A stretch of 64,000 nt of DNA from Anthonomus grandis grandis. Its lineage: Eukaryota > Arthropoda > Insecta > Coleoptera > Curculionidae. Shown one piece after another: positions 58,556-64,000 of the stretch. Under the pieces are notes generated by a model, which was not told the DNA's origin, did not search any database, and saw nothing but the letters and a program-made list of their open reading frames with translations. The position numbers were made by a program, and so were the translations under genes. The stretch lies in the NCBI RefSeq assembly GCF_022605725.1, contig NC_065567.1, positions 25,833,127 to 25,897,126 of the forward strand. The letters are read 5' to 3'. Within the stretch, counting starts at the first letter, position 1. Every line of letters starts with the position of its first letter.

Positions 58556-58855
58556 TACCTAAAATAGAAATAGTAGGAGAGCCAGATAGATTTGTGAAAG
58601 TGGGCAGCAAAGTCGAACTGAGATGCGTGATCACGCAGGCGCTAGAAGAACCAGCATATATATTTTGGTACCACGATGGCCAAAGGGTACTAAAGTACGA
58701 TAAGAGTGCCATAGATATACAGTTAGAAAGAGAAGCTCCCGAGACAACCATAAGTACCCTGGTTATTTACTATGCAAACCCTGAAGACTCTGGAAATTAC
58801 ACGTGCAGCCCTTCAAACCTGGATTCCTCCTCTGTTTTACTTCATGTTTTAAATG
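58556..58855 (+). CDS. Dpr-family neuronal receptor, second Ig-domain exon
   Basis: This 300-bp exon lies between a TTTTGTTTTAG acceptor and a GGTAAGTAA donor (from 58856), phase 1 at both ends, so it is symmetric like the first. It encodes a C2-type Ig domain. Cys is near residue 23 of the exon peptide (VELRCVI), Trp near 37 (AYIFWYHDG) and Cys near 83 (DSGNYTCSPSN). The linker PKIEIVGEPDRFVKVGS and the closing SSVLLHVLNG are typical of Dpr proteins, in which the following exon usually starts with a short acidic linker before a GPI-signal or hydrophobic tail. One sequon (NYT) is present. No downstream exon is recognised before the window ends, so at least 5.1 kb of further intron follows. 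The frame is intact. Confidence 0.93.
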
Positions 58856-59800
58856 GTAAGTAATAATTCCAAAAGACAATTAAAAGATGGCTCAGTTTAA
58901 TTTATCCTTCTTTATAGGATATTTTAAAATTCAAATCGCGATCCGACTCTTTAAAGTATTGACATTTAATTGCCAGTTGAATTCTTTAATTAGCTTTCTA
59001 GTCTCTTTTATTTTAAAACGTAAACTCGGAATATTTAAAACTTGAGAAAGTTCTAGACTAGAGAGCCTTTCATTTTCCTCCTTTAGTAAACAGTAATTTT
59101 GTTTTATTTTATTGTCGTTTGTTTTAATTTAGCCTTAACAAAAAAAAAGCTCGGCTCAACTATGATTGGCTTAAACACAAATGACCATATCCCTAATCGG
59201 AAATTCCCTTTTACGATGTTTTAACAGGGGAGACAGAGACATTAGAATTTATGAAACCGGATCTTAAAGTATCCGAATGAAGATTTATGTATCTATAAAA
59301 TAGGAAAGTAGGGCACGCCGAGTATGGGATATTAAAACAGCTCGGAATTATGAATACATATAAAACTCGCATTCATTTGCACTGATGCACGTCGGGATAA
59401 CTGTGAATCCTGTGGCTTAAAATAATCCGTAACAAGGAATTTTCTGTTTATTTTAAATGGATCCCGCTTTTTTGATCCCGGATCTTTAGATTAAAACATA
59501 GCGAATAGGGTTATTTGAAAAAAAATGCAAAATATTATGTTATTAAATTTTATTATTATTATAATCATACAAGTGTCTCACTCAATTAATATTTTTCAAT
59601 GACACTGGCCTGTCAAAATTTGACATTTTTTACTCAGGAATCTTTGAAAACTGTCATTTTTTTCTGCGCTCAAAATTGTTGAATTTTGCCAACCAACTTT
59701 GCTTGGACTATCTTCTACTTGGACACTACGAAGAAAGATAATTTTTTTGAGTAGTCTTATAAAATTTATATAAAAATAAATAAAAAATATATACGTGAAG
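58856..59800 (+). other. Start of the intron after the Ig2 exon
   Basis: Begins GTAAGTAATA. No repeats or exon seen; moderately AT-rich. Confidence 0.6.
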
Positions 59801-59802
59801 TA

Positions 59803-61229
59803 CAGGGTGTCCATTTTGGGTACTTTTGCGGGATATCTTCGTTATTTTTAGAGATAGAGAGTTGCGATTTTCGCAACACTGTGCTACATTTTCGTAAAAC
59901 TAAAGATGATGTTAACAAAATTTTCATAGCCCTTTTATTTTTTAAGATACAGTGCATTTTTGAAGTTTTTGCATTTTGGGACCCCCATCGTATCTCCGTT
60001 AATTTTACAGTTTTTGTAAAAGTAAAAACTCATTCTTATAGATTTGTTTTCCATAGAATCCAGTGGTGTAGATATATTTTTTTTACAATAGTTTCTGAGT
60101 TATAACTGAGTTATATATTTTTAAATGGATCACTCTTCATAAAATTGGTCTTTTTTTTGTCTTTTTAAATATATATAACAGTATGGACTTATTTTCAAAA
60201 ATACGCAAATAACTAAGAATTTTCTAAATTAAATGCATAATTTAATAGTAGGTCATGAATAGCAATAATAGACAAATAAAAATTTACAAATTAATAACGA
60301 CGAATGGGGAATTGCATCATTCTTTTTTTTTGTAATAAAGGAACATAAAAAACAAATATATAAATTTAATAAACACTATAACAAAACAACATTTTTACCA
60401 GAGATGTTCAAAATGACCACCATCTTCTCTGACAAGATTGGAATATCTTTATAACCCTTTGAATAGCATTTAAAATAATAATTTGTCTCCTCAGATTTTA
60501 AAATGCTAAATGAATTGCGTCTTGAAGTTCTATGAGATTATTGCATTGTCTTTTATACACTTGATCTTGTATATACCCCTATAAAATTATTTACTTATTT
60601 ATTAACGGTATCCACCAATTTTACAAAATAAAATAATACAAAATATACTAATATTAATTCAACTTAAGCTTGATAACAAAAAGACATAAATCAGTGTTAC
60701 CAATTAATTTAAAGAAACATGTTAATTTAATAAAAAACAATATATAAAAACAATAGGCATGGCCTCCCATAAAAATGGGATTTTATAAATTTAGAAAATT
60801 GTTATTTATTTGCGTATTTTTGAAAATAAGTCCATATTATTATATATTTTTTTAAAAAAGTAAAAAAATGGCCAAGATTATGAACTATAAATATACAGGA
60901 TGTTCCATTAAAGAAAACATAAATTTGAACTATAACTCAGAAACTATTGATCAAAAAAAATATATATCTACACCACTGGATTCTACGGCAAAAAAATCTA
61001 TAAGAATAAGTTTTTACTTTTTCAAAAACTTTAAAGATAACGGAGATATGACCGGAGTCCCAAAATGCAAAAATTTTTTAAAATGCCCTGTATCTTAAAA
61101 AATAAAAGGACTATGAAAATGTTGTTAACAGCATCTTTAGTTTAAAAAAAAAATTTAAGAAAATCGCAACTCTCTATCTCTAAAAATAACGGAGATATCC
61201 CGCAAAAGTACCCAAAATGGGACAACCTG
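59803..61229 (-). mobile_element. Long-TIR mariner-like element A
   Basis: The ends CAGGGTGTCCATTTTGGGTA and, inverted, CAGGTTGTCCCATTTTGGGT are flanked by TA at 59801-59802 and 61230-61231. The inverted arms reach about 430 bp (59803-60230 against 60787-61229), including GCGGGATATC, GAGATAGAGAGTTGCGATTT and CCAGTGGTGTAGATATAT blocks. The centre carries only a scrap of transposase. Arms differ by many substitutions and small gaps, so it is old. Confidence 0.85.
60398..60580 (-). pseudogene. Transposase C-terminal scrap within element A
   Basis: The minus strand reads GYIQDQVYKRQCNNLIELQD, AIHLAF, a stop, then a further helix and a GGHFEHL-like ending disrupted by stops. This corresponds to the C-terminus of IS630/mariner-type transposases just after the third catalytic motif. 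No catalytic residue remains. Confidence 0.5.
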
Positions 61230-61231
61230 TA

Positions 61232-63045
61232 CAGGGTCTTTCCCCATATATTGACCCCCCCCCTACAGGGTAATGCGAAAAGTTAAAAAAAAAATTTTAA
61301 TACAAAACTTTTGGGGTTTTACTTTAAATTTTTGAATCCGATGTCAAAATTTTTTTTTTAGTTTAGAAACGTTAAATTTTGACAGATGATCAGTTTTTTC
61401 TTATGGAACACCCTGTATATGACTTCATAGTTAAAAAGAGCCGAATTTTCTGATTTCAAATATATATAGTTTAACTATGTTTTATTGAACCGTTTCGAAA
61501 ATATCGGGCTCCAAACTTTAAAAAAATAATATATTGAAGATCTTGGTAAGCGCTGCATTGTTATTGTTTGGCGTTTTTTTTAAGATAAATGAATTGAGTA
61601 GAAATAATAAAAACAGAAGATTTATTATTACTAAGGTGATATTTAGCATCTTTTTGTTGACAAGGATACATTATTTTAACAATTGTTAAACTTTAATTTA
61701 GACGTAATTATAACTATAACTGCTCTATATGACTACCACCATTATCAATACAGTTTATATAATCCTGCTCAATTTTGTGTATTGTATTCCTTATAAATTG
61801 TCTATGATTTTGATTGATATCATCTATCGCGGTAATAATTTTTCTGCGGAGCTCCTCGACATTTTCAGTTCTCTGTTCGTAAACCTTATTTTGCAGGTAA
61901 CCCCACAGAAATGAATCAAGAGGCGTCAGGTCTGGACCGTTTGGTGGCCAACGAATTGGCCCAGTTCGTCCAATCCACAGGTTATATCTTTCATTTAAAA
62001 ATCTCAAAACGGGTAACACATTATGCGGTGGGGCACCATACATGTAGAGATTGCCGCACTTGAAATTTAATTTCCCTTGTTATTCAGGGATTTGTTCTTG
62101 ACCAAAAGCGAACATTTTTTCGATTGTAAATGCCCGCGGTTGTTAAGGTGCACTGGTCGGTCTACAAATTTTTTTTTAAAAGTTATTATCTTCTTCTTTT
62201 AGCCCTAGCATCTCTTGACAAAATTCTACCCGTTTATTTCTTTGCTCTACACTTAAAGTGTGAACAGGTAATATTCGATAAGCAAAATATTTATACTTTT
62301 TTAAGGTTGAATACATTTTTTTGGCCGATCGATCAAAGTGTTCTAAAAAGAAATTCAACATTTTTAATGGGCAATTTGAGGGAGACAAAGGCCCGAACAT
62401 GATAGCGTAGATCTAAATATATTCAAAAATTAGTAAAAACTTACCTACCTTCGAAATATAGCAAAATATGTAATTCTTCTTCTGGATCTGGTTCTATATT
62501 TTTAAAGGTATTTTTTGCCGGAATAGCACGTAAAGGAAAGGTTCGGCGATATTCCTCTCTGGCGGCATTTGCGTTACTATTATTTTTATAAAATATACGG
62601 ACGATGTCACATTTTTCTTCATCACTGTACGGCATTTTTTAACATTCATGGGTCAACAAACAAGAAATGACAATGTCATCTGAATGATTTGTTTTTTAAT
62701 AAATGTCAAACAATAACAATGCAGCGCCTACCAAGATCTTCAATATATTATTTTTTTAAAGTTTGGAGCCCGATATTTCCGAAACGGTTTAATAAAACAT
62801 AGTAAAACTATATATATTTGAAAGCAGAAAATTCGGCTCTTTTTAACTATGAAGTCATATACAGGGTATTCCATAAGAAAAAACTGATCATCTGTAAAAA
62901 TTTGACGTTTCTAAACTAAAAAAAAATGTCTGACATCGGATTCAAAAATTTTAAGTAAAACCCCAAAAGTTTTGTATTAATTTTTTTTTTTAACTTTGCG
63001 CATTACCCCTGTAGGGGGAGGATCAATATATGGGGAAAGACCCTG
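61232..63045 (-). mobile_element. Long-TIR mariner-like element B
   Basis: The ends CAGGGTCTTTCCCCATATAT at 61232 and, inverted, the same string at 63045 are flanked by TA (61230-61231 and 63046-63047). The left TA is the one that also closes element A. The inverted arms extend about 355 bp (61232-61585 against 62690-63045) and share GACAGATGATCAGTTTTTTC-like and AAAGTTTGGAGCCCGATATT blocks. A degraded transposase gene on the minus strand fills the centre. Confidence 0.88.
61714..62635 (-). pseudogene. Mariner/IS630-type transposase of element B, inactivated
   Basis: The amino end (MPYSDEEKCDIVRIFYKNNS ..., then EEYRRTFPLRAIPAKNTFKN) is a helix-turn-helix region. A middle frame reads FAYRILPVHTLSVEQRNKRV and EFCQEM. 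The C-terminal frame at 61714-62043 holds GAPPHNVLPVLRFLNERY, WPPNGPDLTPLDSFLWGYLQ and GGSHIEQL. The region around the first catalytic D is frame-broken. Just before GAPPHN an extra base near 62038-62042 turns the expected H-D-G-A-P into another reading. The distance between the first-D region and the GAPPHN block is shorter than usual for the family, which suggests a deletion. The PDLTPLD motif with the third acidic residue is intact. The element cannot mobilise itself. Confidence 0.85.
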
Positions 63046-63079
63046 TACAACCCAACTTTTGAATACTTATTCTAAGAAT

Positions 63080-63310
63080 GGAATGGGAATATAACTATCA
63101 TGTGTCTCGAACTTCACCTTCAACTTCGCCTTGACTTGACCTCTAACGTGTCCTGGAAGTGATCTTGACTTAACCGTCGATGTGTCTTGGACGTGACCTT
63201 GATTAGACCTTTCACGTATTTTGGACGTCATCTTGTCTTCACTTTCGATGTCTCTTGAACGTCATCTTGACTTGACCTCCGACGCGACCTTGACTTGATC
63301 TTGGCCTGCG
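63080..63310. repeat. 34-bp minisatellite, about 6 units
   Basis: Units begin CTTGACTTGACCTC (63150 region) and recur every 34 bp: CTTGACTTAACCGTCGATGT, CTTGATTAGACCTTTCACGT, CTTGTCTTCACTTTCGATGT and then a shortened unit. The array is richer in C and G than its surroundings and contains repeated TGAC, ACGT and TTGACC words. One TGACCTTGA at 63194-63202 equals the extended nuclear-receptor half-site TCAAGGTCA in reverse. Confidence 0.75.
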
Positions 63311-63319
63311 ATGGGGTCA

Positions 63320-63639
63320 GAAAAAAAAATAATGTTATTAGTTGGAGAAGTAGTCCATTCTTGCAGTGGAGTTTATAGGTCAATGGGTAACTAAAAATGC
63401 CGCGGTCAATGTTATTAAATTTCTTAAGAATCACGGTAATTTATAAAAAATTTAAGAAAAATTTTTATAAAAAAAAATTGTATAAAATGTAATTTTTTTA
63501 TTTTTTAGGATTGTGATAAAATTTTCAATTTTTTGGAATTACGCTAAATTCACCATACAAATATAAAATTTTTCTCCCAGAAAACTTGTATTAATTCACA
63601 ATTTTTTTTTAAATTTCTTAAAGTCATTTTTAAATATTG
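63320..63639. other. AT-rich stretch without a recognised feature
   Basis: No gene, domain or array seen. Confidence 0.4.
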
Positions 63640-64000
63640 ACGAGTTTTTATTAAATTTTTGGTTTTGGTATATTTATCAACCATATTATATGGTGAAGAT
63701 ATATTTATTAAACTGTAGAATATACGTTTACACTTTTTTTTTGTCCATATTATCCAATCTAATAACGCTGTTTTTCTACTAAATATTTGTATATAAAATT
63801 ATATCAAATATAAATGAACAATGTTATTAATTTAAATATTGAATACATTTTTTCTGAAAAACATTGTTTTTCATCAACAAAACCCTTACCCCCCCCACCC
63901 ACCCCAAACTTGTGCCCAGTAAGAAATTTCTTTTGAAAAATCACCATTTTTCGTCCATAATATCATATCTAATAACACTGTTTTTATATTAAATATTTAA
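63640..64000 (-). mobile_element. Quadruplex-motif palindromic element, copy D (cut by the window end)
   Basis: TTTTGGTATATTTATCAACC, then a TCCAATCTAATAACGCTGTT block and the C-rich run CCCCCCCCACCCACCCC at 63889-63905, followed by GTAAGAAATTTC, align with 31020-31450 of copy B in the same orientation. The element continues beyond the window. Confidence 0.7.

Overview
This looks like a piece of an animal nuclear genome, almost certainly an insect. It is very AT-rich and gene-poor, has GT-AG introns, and carries two exons of a Dpr-type (defective proboscis extension response) immunoglobulin-superfamily receptor, a family known from arthropods. A repeat-rich beetle would fit the mix of Tc1/mariner remnants, 3' ends of non-LTR retrotransposons and intronic satellites, but the order is a guess. 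I see no operons, rRNA or intact tRNA.

The only host protein-coding sequence I can support is on the + strand near the right side: exon 49672-50037 (first Ig domain) and exon 58556-58855 (second Ig domain). They are separated by an intron of 8518 bp, most of which is a 188-bp satellite with a 752-bp higher-order period. Both exons are phase 1-1. The signal-peptide exon and the 3' exons are not visible, so much of the window may be intron of this same gene (inference).

Layout: 1-1173 is the 3' end of a non-LTR retrotransposon. 1174-6295 is AT-rich and gene-free, with two strong hairpins. 6296-8490 is a 181-bp tandem array. 8700-9716 is a second retrotransposon 3' end. 11110-11955 is a 171-bp array. 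11960-16990, 18780-21620 and 38820-40660 carry a degenerate satellite superfamily built on the core CCTGGAATAAA. A 767-bp TIR transposon (20434-21200) is inserted in one copy of a local duplication whose sister copy keeps the empty site. 24297-25690 is a roughly 340-bp array. 28148-37726 is a dense nest of mariner-like remnants, a third retrotransposon end, and several copies of a palindromic element with GGGGTGGGTGGGG-type quadruplex motifs. One of those copies is interrupted by a nearly complete but dead Tc1-like transposon (35193-36747). 41274-48730 is a large inverted array in which a core of about 34 bp (ACGTCAC ... ATTATGCAT) recurs about 20 times. The copies point right in the left half and left in the right half, and a mariner-like element (46414-47567) is nested inside. 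After the second Ig exon come two long-TIR elements that share one TA target site (59803-61229 and 61232-63045), a 34-bp minisatellite, and a further copy of the quadruplex element that runs off the window.

The genome biology here is mostly repeat dynamics around a neuronal recognition gene. The signals most worth following are the inverted array with its unusually well kept core (one further core match lies 41 bp before the splice acceptor of the Ig1 exon), the recently homogenised satellite inside the Dpr intron, and the quadruplex-bearing palindromic transposon family.
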